Shown: piece by piece, positions 28,180 through 36,914 of the stretch
Position numbering within the stretch: the stretch's first letter is position 1
Layout of the letters: the number at the start of each line of letters is the position of its first letter
From: Oscillatoria sp. FACHB-1407
GTDB taxonomy: Bacteria > Cyanobacteriota > Cyanobacteriia > Elainellales > Elainellaceae
Length of the DNA: 64,000 nt
Direction of reading: 5' to 3'
NCBI RefSeq assembly: GCF_014697545.1
Contig: NZ_JACJSA010000008.1
Location: 124,001 to 188,000, forward strand
The notes under the pieces: model-generated
What the model saw: only the letters and a program-made list of their open reading frames with translations
Databases searched by the model: none
What the model was told of the DNA's origin: nothing
Made by a program: the position numbers and the translations under genes

Positions 28180-28295
28180 AGCGGCGGTTTTATAGCTTTG
28201 GTCAGAAAGCTTATGGCAATGGCTCAAACCCTGATGCTGGAGAAGCTTCCTGACACGCCTCCACCTCATCGAATGTGGCGGCGGTTATAACCGCC
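28180..28295 (+). repeat. interspersed repeat family B, copy 1
   Basis: The element starts with a GCGGCGGTTTTATAGC end, contains GGTCAGAAAGCTTATGGCAA and GCTGGAGAAGCTTCCTGAC, and ends with GAATGTGGCGGCGGTTATAA. The ends form an inverted pair. Full-length relatives lie at 31515-31628 (reverse) and 44813-44916 (forward). Confidence 0.85.
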
Positions 28296-28323
28296 AAAAT
28301 TCTTATCTCTAACTCAGGTCAAA

Positions 28324-28617
28324 CTAGATGGTTGCGATCGCACTGATCAAAGATTGGTTTAGCGATCGCCATTCCTCGAAGTCAAGCTTTTCGAGTTCGT
28401 AGAGTTCTCGGATAAAGCTGGTCAACACATGACGAGCAATATATTTGTTAATAATTTTTTTGGCGGCTGCGATCGCCTGAAAATCGGTGGAGTAGGTTAA
28501 GTAATCCCCTAAACGCTCTCTAGCAGGAGAGTAGCAGATACTTTGATAGCCATGTTCAGTCTGCATGACTTCAATGAGCCAACCATGATAAAAGTCTGCC
28601 AGATGTGAATTTTGCAT
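28324..28617 (-). CDS. small conserved-type hypothetical protein
   Basis: This 97-residue protein begins MQNSHLADFYHGWLIEVMQTEHGYQSICYSPARERLGDYLTYSTDFQAIAAAKKIINKYI. The start has the look of a soluble protein with a beta-rich first half (GWLIEVMQTEHGYQSICYSP) and a helical second half (VLTSFIRELYELEKLDFEEW). I do not recognise a named domain. It is alone on the minus strand between glnA and a membrane-protein gene. Its start ATG at 28617 is preceded by only a weak Shine-Dalgarno. Repeat family B lies 28 bp beyond its stop codon. Confidence 0.62.
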   Translation of the reverse strand: MQNSHLADFYHGWLIEVMQTEHGYQSICYSPARERLGDYLTYSTDFQAIAAAKKIINKYIARHVLTSFIRELYELEKLDFEEWRSLNQSLISAIATI

Positions 28618-28854
28618 AGGAGCGAGGGTGCAGAACTAAGCAGATGAGCGAGAACCAGGAGCGTATGAGTCTGAGTGCTTACTTTTAAAGTAATAAACTA
28701 TTGCAATTTAAGGTTGCGCAATATGGCGGAATCCAGCAAGCAGTACGGCTCACGAAATGTTTCCCTTAATCACTAATATGCAATGATACTTCACGGCTTT
28801 CAGGAGAGATTTTAGTTAGGCTGAAGTTACAGCTTAATTTTCATAAAGATCTCT

Positions 28855-29382
28855 ATGAACGCTTCTTCTAGCCCCATGGAATCCACCTCGGTGTGGCGTA
28901 GTTCTAAGTGGCAAACCATTGTATTTCTCATGCTGGCATTTTGGCTCAGTTCCAGTCTGCTCCTCGATTTGGTCATTATGCCTCAGCTATACACGGCTGG
29001 CATGATGAGCCAACCTAGTTTTGCAACAGCAGGCTACTCTATTTTTTGGGTTTTCAATCGAGTTGAGTTAACGTGTGCGGCGGTAATTTTAACGAGTGTT
29101 TTAGTGCTCAACCGCATTGAGAGTGCTGTTTTTACAAAGGCTTGGGCGATCGCTCTAGCATTTGGCTTGCTGCTAATTGGCTTGGTTTATACGTATCTGC
29201 TCACCCCTGAAATGAGTGCCTTGGGCTTGCACCTCGACTTATTTTCTGCCAATCAGGAACTCCCTGCTGGAATGCAGCAGATGCAACAAGGCTATTGGTT
29301 GCTTGAATTAATCAAGTTGAGCAGTATCATTGCACTGTTGAACGCGCTTCAACCCAGAGTCATCAGATCTTTGTCTCATTAA
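28855..29382 (+). CDS. four-helix membrane protein, DUF4149-like
   Basis: This 175-residue protein has about four hydrophobic segments: WQTIVFLMLAFWLSSSLLLDLVIMPQLY, the FWVFNRVELTCAAVILTSVLVL region, AWAIALAFGLLLIGLVYTYL and LLELIKLSSIIALL. The pattern (first segment with a polar D, P and a following helix with N and E) resembles DUF4149/TMEM205-like proteins, but I regard this as a suggestion only. The gene is convergent with the GDT1-family pair; the stops lie nine bases apart (29382 and 29391). Function is unknown. Confidence 0.6.
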   Translation: MNASSSPMESTSVWRSSKWQTIVFLMLAFWLSSSLLLDLVIMPQLYTAGMMSQPSFATAGYSIFWVFNRVELTCAAVILTSVLVLNRIESAVFTKAWAIALAFGLLLIGLVYTYLLTPEMSALGLHLDLFSANQELPAGMQQMQQGYWLLELIKLSSIIALLNALQPRVIRSLSH

Positions 29383-29390
29383 GGGGCTGA

Positions 29391-29708
29391 CTACGAGGCT
29401 TCGTTAAGCTGAGAGGGCTTTGTAACAGCATTCCACAATAAACGAACTGCCATGATCGTAAAACCAAGGGCAGCGATCGCCTTGACCCAGTGTGTAGGTA
29501 ACAATTGCGCCATGCTCCCACCCAGCAATACACCCAAAAAACTAGCGAGTAGCAGCGCAGCAGAAGCCCCCAAAAATACCGCTCTGAGGGACTTACAGCT
29601 TCCTCCCAGGGCGATTGCAGCCAGTTGACTCTTATCTCCCAACTCAGACACAAAGACCGTAATAAAACTCAACCCTAGCAAATGCCAATCCACCGTTTCT
29701 AGCTCCAC
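29391..29708 (-). CDS. GDT1/UPF0016 half-type cation exchanger (downstream partner)
   Basis: This 105-residue protein has the family signature ELGDKSQLAAIALGG once, with three predicted membrane segments. GDT1/TMEM165/Mnx-type transporters normally carry two such repeats; here each repeat is a separate gene. The ATG at 29708 overlaps the 3' end of the upstream partner by ten bases. The family exports Mn2+ (and Ca2+) from the cytoplasm to thylakoid lumen or periplasm. Two half-size proteins probably form a heterodimer. Split pairs of this kind have been described in cyanobacteria as hemi manganese exchangers. No riboswitch was found upstream. Confidence 0.88.
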   Translation of the reverse strand: MELETVDWHLLGLSFITVFVSELGDKSQLAAIALGGSCKSLRAVFLGASAALLLASFLGVLLGGSMAQLLPTHWVKAIAALGFTIMAVRLLWNAVTKPSQLNEAS

Positions 29709-30127
29709 AAAATATCACAACACAACATTGCTGCAATAATCAGCAACAAAACTCCCGCCGAAACCTCTAACACTTTTGGGGAAATTTTAGTGGATAACCA
29801 ACGCCCCAACAGGACTCCTAATAGGCTCGTTAAAACCAGAGCAGCCCCAGCTCCCGCAAACACGACCCAGGGAGAATGCGACTCAGCACTCATCAGCAAA
29901 GTGGTCAATTGAGTCTTATCCCCCAATTCAGCCAAAAAAATGGTGATAAACGTGGAGACAAAGATTTCTAGCTCACCCTTGAGGGTTCGCCTGTTAGCTT
30001 CCTGCTGAGATGCAGTCTGTTCTGAAATCTCAGGGGTTGACCTAAGCTGACAAGCTGAAACATCCACTGAGGGCAATTTATGGTGAGTTGAAGCAGCCGA
30101 TTCAAGGGATTCAACCTCAGTTGTCAT
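29699..30127 (-). CDS. GDT1/UPF0016 half-type cation exchanger (upstream partner)
   Basis: The protein is 142 residues from the ATG at 30127; a GTG at 30157 would add ten residues and is an equally possible start. The first 50-odd residues are hydrophilic and Ser/Gln-rich, which is unusual for the family. Then comes the signature VSTFITIFLAELGDKTQLTTLLMS, and about three hydrophobic segments. Its stop overlaps the downstream partner, so the two are translationally coupled. The likely role is Mn2+ export as one half of a two-protein exchanger. Confidence 0.87.
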   Translation of the reverse strand: MTTEVESLESAASTHHKLPSVDVSACQLRSTPEISEQTASQQEANRRTLKGELEIFVSTFITIFLAELGDKTQLTTLLMSAESHSPWVVFAGAGAALVLTSLLGVLLGRWLSTKISPKVLEVSAGVLLLIIAAMLCCDILWS

Positions 30128-30544
30128 GACACTTGGAGGATCAATTAAGGAAGTCACAGGTGTTTCGCAGGGTTTTCATATTTTTTTCATTTTATCCCTG
30201 ACCCTACGCCAATAGTCAACACCTACAACCCTACCCATAAACGTTAGGGTAGAGGGGCTCGGTCTGCGAACAGGGGTTCCACCTCTACACCTCGTCCTCA
30301 TCTGAATGGTCTTCCCGTACCACAACACTCACAAGCTACATGGGTGGGGTTGATATGAATGTGATATCTTATATCCCTGTAGGCAAAGTGATATTAAAGC
30401 GATGCGAAGCAGTTTCCCCAACGGGGCAATCGCCCAGTTAAATTGCTCCGTTAAAGTTAAATCAATGAAGAATTGACTTCGATCAATAGCCAGTCGGCTA
30501 TGATGCCCACAGGAATGTCTACCAACAGTTTGGGGTGAGCCAAT
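30128..30544. other. divergent intergenic region
   Basis: About 417 bp between the GDT1-type pair (minus) and the methyltransferase gene (plus). The 30240-30300 stretch contains GGTTCCACCTCTACACCTCG, related to the GGGGTTCCACCCC-type repeat core of family C. No manganese (yybP-ykoY) riboswitch consensus was recognised on the minus strand. No gene. Confidence 0.4.
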
Positions 30545-31420
30545 ATGTCTGTTAAACCTTACAGAACGATTGGAGCAGGTGTTGGAATCGCAAATTTGCA
30601 GGTTTTTCATCAACGTGCTGGTTTTCAAACAAGCTCAATTCTTCGTGAAGCAGAGAAGATCGAAGATATTTTGAGAAAAGTTTTGTATTTCAAAACCGAT
30701 GTTAAAGATGCCTGGGATGTCTACACAGGAGATAGTTCTAAGCTAAAGAACCTGAATAGCTTTGGCAAACAAATTGTCAGCCAAATGCTAAGAAGTAATC
30801 CTGAGTTTCAAGGGTTTAAGGTTGAATTCAAAGACCCTGTTCTTAAACCAGATGTCTTATTTTTACTTGGGACGTTGTGTGATGATTTCGACCACATGAA
30901 CACCAGCCCCCTATACGGATTTAATGTGTTGGACATTGGCTGTGGTTCACTTTCACCTTATGGTTCACCTGAAAAAGACAACCTGCTCGATCGCTTTTAT
31001 AGTGATCAACCTCCGATCGCAGCTGAGTTGTTGCAAATTTTGGGTGCCCATACAGTGGGCATTGATTCGCGCCCTAACTCAAGGGAGGTGTATGACTATC
31101 AAACAACTTACAAACACAGAACGATGGAGTTTTGTGATGTTGGCAAGTGGCTCACTAGCCTCGACCATTCATTTGATATTGTGTCTTGCATCAACCTATT
31201 CAACAAGTCTGGTTTTGCCTATCACTACAATTTGCCACACCAAATTATTCATTTTCTGACAGGTATACGGAAGGCGATGTCTCCAGGTGGTTTGCTGTAT
31301 TGCACCCTGCCCATTATTCCCTCGTCACCTGAAAACAAGCAATTGAATGAACAGATCTTTAACGGGTCAGGATTTAAAGTGATCTATGAGGGCTATTACG
31401 TCATTCTGCAAGCTCCTTAA
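30545..31420 (+). CDS. class I SAM-dependent methyltransferase-like protein
   Basis: This 291-residue protein has a methyltransferase motif I, FNVLDIGCGSLSPYG, near residue 127, an acidic motif II region (HTVGIDSRPNSREVY), and FDIVSCINLFNKSGFAYHY in the place of motif IV. It ends AMSPGGLLYCTLPI and FKVIYEGYYVILQA, which fits the last strands of the fold. The N-terminal 120 residues are not part of the core and may recognise the substrate. No operon partner is seen; both neighbours face other ways. The substrate is unknown. Its base composition is more AT-rich than its neighbours, so transfer is possible. Confidence 0.75.
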   Translation: MSVKPYRTIGAGVGIANLQVFHQRAGFQTSSILREAEKIEDILRKVLYFKTDVKDAWDVYTGDSSKLKNLNSFGKQIVSQMLRSNPEFQGFKVEFKDPVLKPDVLFLLGTLCDDFDHMNTSPLYGFNVLDIGCGSLSPYGSPEKDNLLDRFYSDQPPIAAELLQILGAHTVGIDSRPNSREVYDYQTTYKHRTMEFCDVGKWLTSLDHSFDIVSCINLFNKSGFAYHYNLPHQIIHFLTGIRKAMSPGGLLYCTLPIIPSSPENKQLNEQIFNGSGFKVIYEGYYVILQAP

Positions 31421-31514
31421 TCTCAATGGGTAACCCCTCTCCATCCGTCCACGATGAGAAGGACATGTGAGAGAGGGGTGATACGCAGCGGCTTCTCGTC
31501 TTAATGACTCAATT

Positions 31515-31628
31515 GATATCGCCGTAGCCACATCCGATGAGGCAGAGGCGAGTCAGGAAGGTTTCCCAGCCAGCATCAGAGTTTGAGCCATTGCCTTTGC
31601 CCTAAGCTTTCTAACCAAAGCTATAAAG
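31515..31628 (-). repeat. interspersed repeat family B, reverse-oriented copy abutting pntB stop
   Basis: Read on the minus strand this copy begins GCTTTATAGCTTTGGTTAGA and ends with GGATGTGGCTACGG. It starts directly at the base after the pntB stop codon (31629-31631) and spans the pntB downstream region. It matches the full-length copies at 28180-28295 and 44813-44916. Confidence 0.85.
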
Positions 31629-33035
31629 CTACGATAAGTCTTTAACGCTTGCCACCAGTTGAGCCACGATTTCTTTAGCACTACCAAATAACATCATTGT
31701 CTTGTCCTTGTAGAACAACTCGTTATCTACACCAGAGAAACCAGCGTTCATCCCGCGTTTAATGATGATAGTGTGATGAGCTTTGTCTACTTCCAGAATC
31801 GGCATTCCATAAATGGGGCTGTTCGTGTCATGGCGAGCGGCTGGATTAACTACATCATTTGCCCCAATCACGAGCGCAACATCAGTGTGTTCAAATTCTG
31901 GATTAATGTCATCCATGTCATAAAGTTGGGGATAAGGCACATTTGCCTCCGCCAATAACACATTCATATGCCCAGGCATACGTCCTGCAACGGGATGAAT
32001 AGCATATTTGACGTCCACGCCAAGTCGTTCGAGTTGATCAGCTAGCTCACGAACGGCATGTTGCGCCTGTGCCACCGCCATACCATAGCCAGGAATAATG
32101 ACTACTGAGCGGGCATACCCTAGCATCATGGCTCCTTCTTCGGAGTCAATCGATTTAATCACTTTTTCAGTTTGAACAGCATTGGTTGCAACGCCTCCGC
32201 TTGTCTTGGTCGTAAATGCACTAAACAAGACATTTGTGATGGAACGGTTCATTGCCTTACACATGATTTGCGTCAGGATGATCCCAGAGGCACCCACTAG
32301 CGCACCTGAGATGATCAGCATGTTGTTCATCAAGACAAAACCAGCTGCACTTGCTGCCAAGCCTGAAAAGGAGTTGAGAAGTGAGATGACTACAGGCATG
32401 TCTGCTCCCCCAATGGGAATGACAAACAGCACTCCCAGTACGAGCGAAATACCTACAAGCACAAGAAAAACAACCAGATCTCTAGGGTAGGCAATCAGGT
32501 AGGCACTACCCGCAAGAAACGCGATGAGCAGCCCAATGCTTAGCATTCTCTGGAATGGAAAGGTAATGGCAGCACCACTCATGAGTTCTTGCAATTTAGC
32601 AAATGCAATTAAGCTCCCCGTCAGGGTGACGCCACCAATGAGAACACTGAGAATGGTGGTGATGGTGTTGTCGAGGGCGATCGCCTCTGGGTTACCCATC
32701 ACTCTCCAAAACTCTGCCATCGCCACAAGGGTTGATGCACCTCCTCCCAAACCGTTTAACAGACCTACCATCTGTGGCATTGCAGTCATCTCAACCCGCT
32801 GAGCCATGACAGTTCCAATTAAGGAACCAATAGCAATACCAACAAAAATCATTTCGTAGCTGAGAACGGATTGATCTAACAGAGTGGCGGCGATCGCAAT
32901 CAACATGCCAATGGCGGCTATTAGATTACCTCGTCGGGCAGTCGCTGGAGAGCCTAGCTCCTTCAACCCCAGAATAAATAGACAGGCGGCTAGCAAATAA
33001 CTCAATTCAATTCCAGTTGGCAAAAACTCGGTCAT
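31629..33035 (-). CDS. pntB: NAD(P) transhydrogenase beta subunit
   Basis: This 468-residue protein has eight or nine hydrophobic segments in its first 260 residues and the NADP-binding domain III at the C-terminus (SVVIIPGYGMAVAQAQHAVRELADQLERLGVDVKYAIHPVAGRMPGHMNVLLAEANVPY). It couples proton transfer across the membrane to hydride transfer from NADH to NADP+. The start at 33035 overlaps the pntA2 stop by four bases (ATGA). It is the last gene in pntA1-pntA2-pntB. No terminator hairpin was found; repeat family B begins at the base after its stop codon. Confidence 0.95.
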   Translation of the reverse strand: MTEFLPTGIELSYLLAACLFILGLKELGSPATARRGNLIAAIGMLIAIAATLLDQSVLSYEMIFVGIAIGSLIGTVMAQRVEMTAMPQMVGLLNGLGGGASTLVAMAEFWRVMGNPEAIALDNTITTILSVLIGGVTLTGSLIAFAKLQELMSGAAITFPFQRMLSIGLLIAFLAGSAYLIAYPRDLVVFLVLVGISLVLGVLFVIPIGGADMPVVISLLNSFSGLAASAAGFVLMNNMLIISGALVGASGIILTQIMCKAMNRSITNVLFSAFTTKTSGGVATNAVQTEKVIKSIDSEEGAMMLGYARSVVIIPGYGMAVAQAQHAVRELADQLERLGVDVKYAIHPVAGRMPGHMNVLLAEANVPYPQLYDMDDINPEFEHTDVALVIGANDVVNPAARHDTNSPIYGMPILEVDKAHHTIIIKRGMNAGFSGVDNELFYKDKTMMLFGSAKEIVAQLVASVKDLS

Positions 33036-33325
33036 GCCTTCACCTCTTTCTTCTTAAACATTTGCAGCATCCGGTCAGTCACCAAAAAGCCACCTACAAC
33101 GTTGATCGTCGCTAAAATGACTGCAATCAGCCCCAAAACCACAGCAACATTCCAATGACCCGCACCAGACACCAACACGGCACCAATCACAGCAATTCCT
33201 GAAATGGCATTGGAACCTGACATTAGGGGTGTGTGGAGCGTAGGAGGCACTTTATTAATTACCTCAAACCCAACGAACGACGCTAAAACAAACACAACTA
33301 AAGCCGACACTAATTCATTTGCCAT
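33032..33325 (-). CDS. pntA2: NAD(P) transhydrogenase alpha subunit, membrane part
   Basis: The protein is 97 residues from the ATG at 33325, which follows a GGAGG ribosome binding site. An in-frame Met further upstream (33385) belongs to the spacer. It has the three-to-four hydrophobic segments of the C-terminal PntA membrane domain (NELVSALVVFVLASFVGFEVINKVP, SGSNAISGIAVIGAVLV and VVLGLIAVILATINVVGGF). In cyanobacteria the alpha chain is split into PntA1 and PntA2, as here. It lies between the other two subunit genes and shares a four-base overlap with pntB. Confidence 0.93.
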   Translation of the reverse strand: MANELVSALVVFVLASFVGFEVINKVPPTLHTPLMSGSNAISGIAVIGAVLVSGAGHWNVAVVLGLIAVILATINVVGGFLVTDRMLQMFKKKEVKA

Positions 33326-33433
33326 GCACATCCTCCAATTCAAGTGTTGATTTGATCGGGACATTTCGCGAAACGCCCCACCCAATGTGTTTATGTAGTT
33401 CCCATGGATTAGACCAACTCGTACAGAGGATGC

Positions 33434-34600
33434 CTAGCTCATAGCAGGTTGGCGCATCGCCTCTAGGGCATCTCGAACTCGTTGATTGCGAACCTCACCC
33501 CCATGAGCAATACATGCCTCCCGAATGATGTCATCCTCAAAATTCAGGTTGAGCGCACCGTCTTTAATCAGTAGTTGCAGCAGGGTCGCGACATTTTTGG
33601 AATACATTTGGCTAGCATGAACCGGCATGGAAGACGGCAGATTCATTGGCCCAATGATCGTCACACCATTCCGCACCACATTTTTGCCGGGTTCTGTGCA
33701 GGCGCAGTTACCCCCTTGCTCAGCCGCCAAATCAACGATGACCGAACCTGGCTTCATTTGAGCAACCATCTCTTCAGTCAACAGCAGCGGTGCTTTTTTG
33801 CCAGGAACTTGAGCTGTAGTCACTACAACATCGGCTTGACGAACGTGGTCTGTCACAACTTGGCGCGATCGCTCCTTTGCAGCTTCTGAAATCTCTTTGG
33901 CGTATCCTCCAGAGGCGACCGTGTCTTCCTCCAGTTTCACCTCAACAAACTTTGCACCCAGGCTCTGCACTTCCTCTTTGACCGCAGGGCGAATGTCAAA
34001 CGCCTCAACTACTGCGCCCAAGCGGCGAGCTGTGGCGATCGCCTGTAACCCCGCGACTCCTGCCCCCATGACAAACACCTTAGCAGGAGCGATCGTTCCA
34101 GCCGCAGTCGTCAACATTGGGAAAAACTTAGGCAATGCGGTTGCTGCAATCAGCATGGCTTGATAACCCGCCACCCCTGCTTGTGACGACAATGCATCCA
34201 TACTCTGAGCACGGCTCGTTCTGGGAATCATCTCCATGCTAAAAGCGGAAACGTGGCGATCGGCTAACCGTTGCACCCCAATTGGATCCCCTAAAGGATT
34301 TAAGAAACTAATCAGTACGGCTCCTTCACGAAGCAAATTGATCTCAGACTGCCCATTCTCACGCTCACGAGGGGGACTGACCTTTAAAACCACATCAGCT
34401 TCACCCCACAATTGAGCCACATCTGAAACAATCCTTGCTCCAGCAGCTTCGTAGGCACTGTCCACAAAATAAGACCCTTCTCCAGCACCCGTTTCCACTA
34501 AAACCTCTATTCCTTGCTTGACGAGTCGAGCCACCGTATCCGGCACTAAAGCAACCCGCCGCTCACCCATCTCAATTTCTTTTGCAACAGCTATTTTCAT
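33434..34600 (-). CDS. pntA1: NAD(P) transhydrogenase alpha subunit, NAD-binding part
   Basis: This 388-residue soluble subunit resembles alanine dehydrogenase. It starts MKIAVAKEIEMGERRVALVPDTV and has the Rossmann motif VMGAGVAGLQAIATARRLGA near residue 175, followed by FDIRPAVKEEVQSLGAKFVEV. It binds NAD(H) in domain I. A ribosome binding site AAGGAGAC precedes the ATG. It is the first gene of the pntA1-pntA2-pntB operon; the 1.2-kb gap upstream should contain its promoter. Split alpha subunit genes are normal for cyanobacteria. Confidence 0.95.
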   Translation of the reverse strand: MKIAVAKEIEMGERRVALVPDTVARLVKQGIEVLVETGAGEGSYFVDSAYEAAGARIVSDVAQLWGEADVVLKVSPPRERENGQSEINLLREGAVLISFLNPLGDPIGVQRLADRHVSAFSMEMIPRTSRAQSMDALSSQAGVAGYQAMLIAATALPKFFPMLTTAAGTIAPAKVFVMGAGVAGLQAIATARRLGAVVEAFDIRPAVKEEVQSLGAKFVEVKLEEDTVASGGYAKEISEAAKERSRQVVTDHVRQADVVVTTAQVPGKKAPLLLTEEMVAQMKPGSVIVDLAAEQGGNCACTEPGKNVVRNGVTIIGPMNLPSSMPVHASQMYSKNVATLLQLLIKDGALNLNFEDDIIREACIAHGGEVRNQRVRDALEAMRQPAMS

Positions 34601-35816
34601 GCAGTCTCCTTAAAGTAATCAGACATCGATGTTGGTAATTCCAAAACGTGTGATGGATGGTAGAAACCTTAATGCAGTACAGAGCAACTTTAATGTGAAG
34701 CAATTTAACAAAACCGACTTATCTGTTTACAGATAGCCAGCCTCATTAACGTGCAATTGCTGTTGGTTAAAACTACCATTCGAAATGCTAAATAGCTCTA
34801 ACCCTGGCATTCTTTTTAAGTAACAGTTGCCTAGTGATGCATTAGCGCAACATCATTCTTCACTACCACAATTCTCTTCAAAAGAGCTTAATTGAGCTTG
34901 ACCCTACATTTGATCAAGATTCTTCATGATCATTTACCATTCACCATCAAACGTTGCATAACTAGTACTGAGTGGTGAACCGCGATCGCCCTTATCACAA
35001 AGAATTGAGAACAATCCTGGCATTTCAATTATTGTCCTGATAGGCAACAAAACCATCTGTGGAGTGCGGGGTTTGCACTTACAGATAAGGACATCTTATT
35101 CACCTAAAGATCGATTTCACAATTGCGATCAAAATATTTAAAGATTTGGGACATAATTCACAATGTTCGGTTTATAAACCTTTGTTTCAAGAGGAATAAA
35201 TAATACCCTTAGGATGGTTAATCGCATCCTAGTTGATCCCCAAAGTTGCAACCAACTCCTTAACTTAACTTATAATTTTTCCTTACTCAAAAAGTAGAAA
35301 TTGTCACTTAAATTTGAGTCCATTCACTTCATTTTTATGGCCTGGTGTCAGCATTTGTTGACCTAATTCAAAACACTCAATCATATCTATTTCCCCCAGA
35401 TAACACATCACTGGGACTTTATAAATTGAGGAGAGCCACGAGGATACATTACTCTCTCAGTCGTAGCCTGACCCATGTCCAAGAGACAAAGGTCAAATAG
35501 GTGGATTTCAAACCCGATTTGAAATTGCTATCAATCTGGCAAGAGATGCTATCAGCTTTAGCCGGTAAGCAGTGTCGCGCTTGGAAGGGTGACTGGGGGT
35601 TAGAGCAAACTAAATATTCACAGCCAAAAAATGCTTAAATTTTTTATAGTTCTTTCGGCACCTCTTATTAGAGAATGCCGTCAATTGATCGAGCAGGACC
35701 CCAAGCAATCCTGATAAATTCATAAAGGTGGCGTGTTGTTATCATAGGTAACAATACTCGTTACTCGAATCCCACCTATTACCCTATTGAGACGCTCTAA
35801 CTCAGGTATCAAGCCT
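34601..35816. other. 1.2-kb AT-rich region without genes
   Basis: No ORF above 60 residues with any recognisable feature is present on either strand. Visible structure: a 12-bp palindrome GGTTTATAAACC at 35169-35180; a hairpin AGGATGGTTAATCGCATCCT near 35212-35231; an imperfect dyad TTGTTATC-ATA-GGTAACAA at 35736-35754 upstream of the DUF2808 gene. The pntA1 promoter must be near 34601-34760. The region could hold a small RNA, but I cannot show one. Confidence 0.4.
35736..35754. promoter_or_regulatory. dyad symmetry upstream of DUF2808 gene
   Basis: TTGTTATC (35736-35743), ATA, then GGTAACAA (35747-35754) form an imperfect inverted repeat with seven of eight pairs. It lies 63 bp before the ATG at 35817 and may be an operator. 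Confidence 0.35.
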
Positions 35817-36356
35817 ATGTCTTTGAAGCAAGCACGAACCCCTCGTTTTTTATCGGCTCTAGCGATCGCGGGTTGCCTAGCCCTCGGAATGCCGATCGCC
35901 ACTCTGGCGCAGGGCTTACCTGGACTTACTATTTTTAGCGGTGTTGATCGAGAAAATTTATTAGGCTATCGCCTCGATTTTGATGGCAGACCTGGCAGTC
36001 GCGATCGCTATCGTTTAAGAATTCCGGCTCGCAAAATGGATACAGCCGTCTCTCAATTCGCTATTACTTACCCCGACACCTACCGAGGCGAATTTGATGA
36101 AGACGATATTGAAATTCGCATCAGCGGTGATAGTATCCCACTGGATGAAGTAACCTGGGATCGCGAAAATCGGGTCATTGAGATCTATCCCGTCACTCCG
36201 ATTCCGGCAGACACACGGGTCGAAATTGTCTTTTCCAATGTCCGCAACCCGACTAACGGTGGGACTCACTATTTCAACGCTCTCGTCCAAACACCAGGAG
36301 ATGTGCCATTACTGCGTTATGTTGGCACCTGGATCGTCAACATTGGTTCTCAATGA
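35817..36356 (+). CDS. secreted DUF2808 protein
   Basis: The protein is 179 residues from the ATG at 35817; the TTG at 35787 is an unlikely start. It has a signal peptide (FLSALAIAGCLALGMPIATLAQG, cleavage after the ALAQ region) and the DUF2808 core: RYRLRIPARKMDTAVSQFAITYPDTYRGEFDEDDIEIRI, followed by VTWDRENRVIEIYPVTPIPADTRVEIVFSNVRNP. DUF2808 is a cyanobacterial family of secreted proteins with unknown role. A long inverted repeat at 36388-36437 is placed just downstream as a possible terminator. Confidence 0.85.
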   Translation: MSLKQARTPRFLSALAIAGCLALGMPIATLAQGLPGLTIFSGVDRENLLGYRLDFDGRPGSRDRYRLRIPARKMDTAVSQFAITYPDTYRGEFDEDDIEIRISGDSIPLDEVTWDRENRVIEIYPVTPIPADTRVEIVFSNVRNPTNGGTHYFNALVQTPGDVPLLRYVGTWIVNIGSQ

Positions 36357-36387
36357 GACTTGAGACACACTAGCCATCATCGGTATT

Positions 36388-36437
36388 AGAGGCTGAGCGA
36401 TGCACCGTAACCCTACTGCGGCAGTCGTTCAGCCTCT
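36388..36437 (+). terminator. candidate terminator downstream of DUF2808 gene
   Basis: AGAGGCTGAGCGA (36388-36400) pairs with TCGTTCAGCCTCT (36425-36437), 12 of 13 positions plus a G-T wobble, around a 24-nt loop. It is followed by CTTACG, not a clear T-run, so the call is tentative. Confidence 0.5.
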
Positions 36438-36613
36438 CTTACGTCTGGTTGCTCATCCTCATTTACTTAACTTGGGCGATCGCTTTGCACTCAATGCCTG
36501 TTAGTAGTTCCAGCTAAGGTCAGGATACAGACAAGGCGAGAACAGCCCATTATCATCTCGGATTCCCACTCATACCACCGCTGGATTAAAGGTGGAGCGT
36601 CTGGAACAATGGA

Positions 36614-36622
36614 TGTTATAAT
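36614..36622 (+). promoter_or_regulatory. extended -10 promoter of rpmH
   Basis: TGTTATAAT at 36614-36622 is a TGn-extended -10 box with a perfect TATAAT. It would give a leader of about 95 nt in front of rpmH. Confidence 0.6.
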
Positions 36623-36723
36623 TAGCGACTGTGGCTTTTTGGCGGTGTGTGGCGTCTCCCTCCACTGGAGAGGAACGCTACGGCAACGGTTTCGCCGGAT
36701 TATTCAATTGGAGACAGATTTCA

Positions 36724-36864
36724 ATGACTAAACGTACTCTTGAGGGAACTCGTCGTAAGCGGAGAAGAACATCTGGCTTTCGTGCCAGAATGCGAACCAA
36801 AAATGGGCAAAATGTCATCAAGGCAAGACGCCGGAAAGGACGGTATCGTCTTGCAGTTGTTTGA
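36724..36864 (+). CDS. rpmH: 50S ribosomal protein L34
   Basis: This 46-residue protein, [25 protein letters not shown]..., matches L34 with its basic N-terminus and FRARM motif. The true start is the ATG at 36724, preceded by GGAGAC; a longer in-frame reading into the leader is not real. It is the first gene of the rpmH-rnpA-PH-yidC-jag operon. Confidence 0.96.
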   Translation: MTKRTLEGTRRKRRRTSGFRARMRTKNGQNVIKARRRKGRYRLAVV

Positions 36865-36914
36865 TGGTTTAACCTCCCCCGTTAGCCCACCACAGTCTTG
36901 GATGGCAATTTGAT

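Noticed and set aside
30128-30330. Manganese (yybP-ykoY) riboswitch upstream of the GDT1 pair
   Set aside because: No match to the conserved loops was visible on the minus strand.
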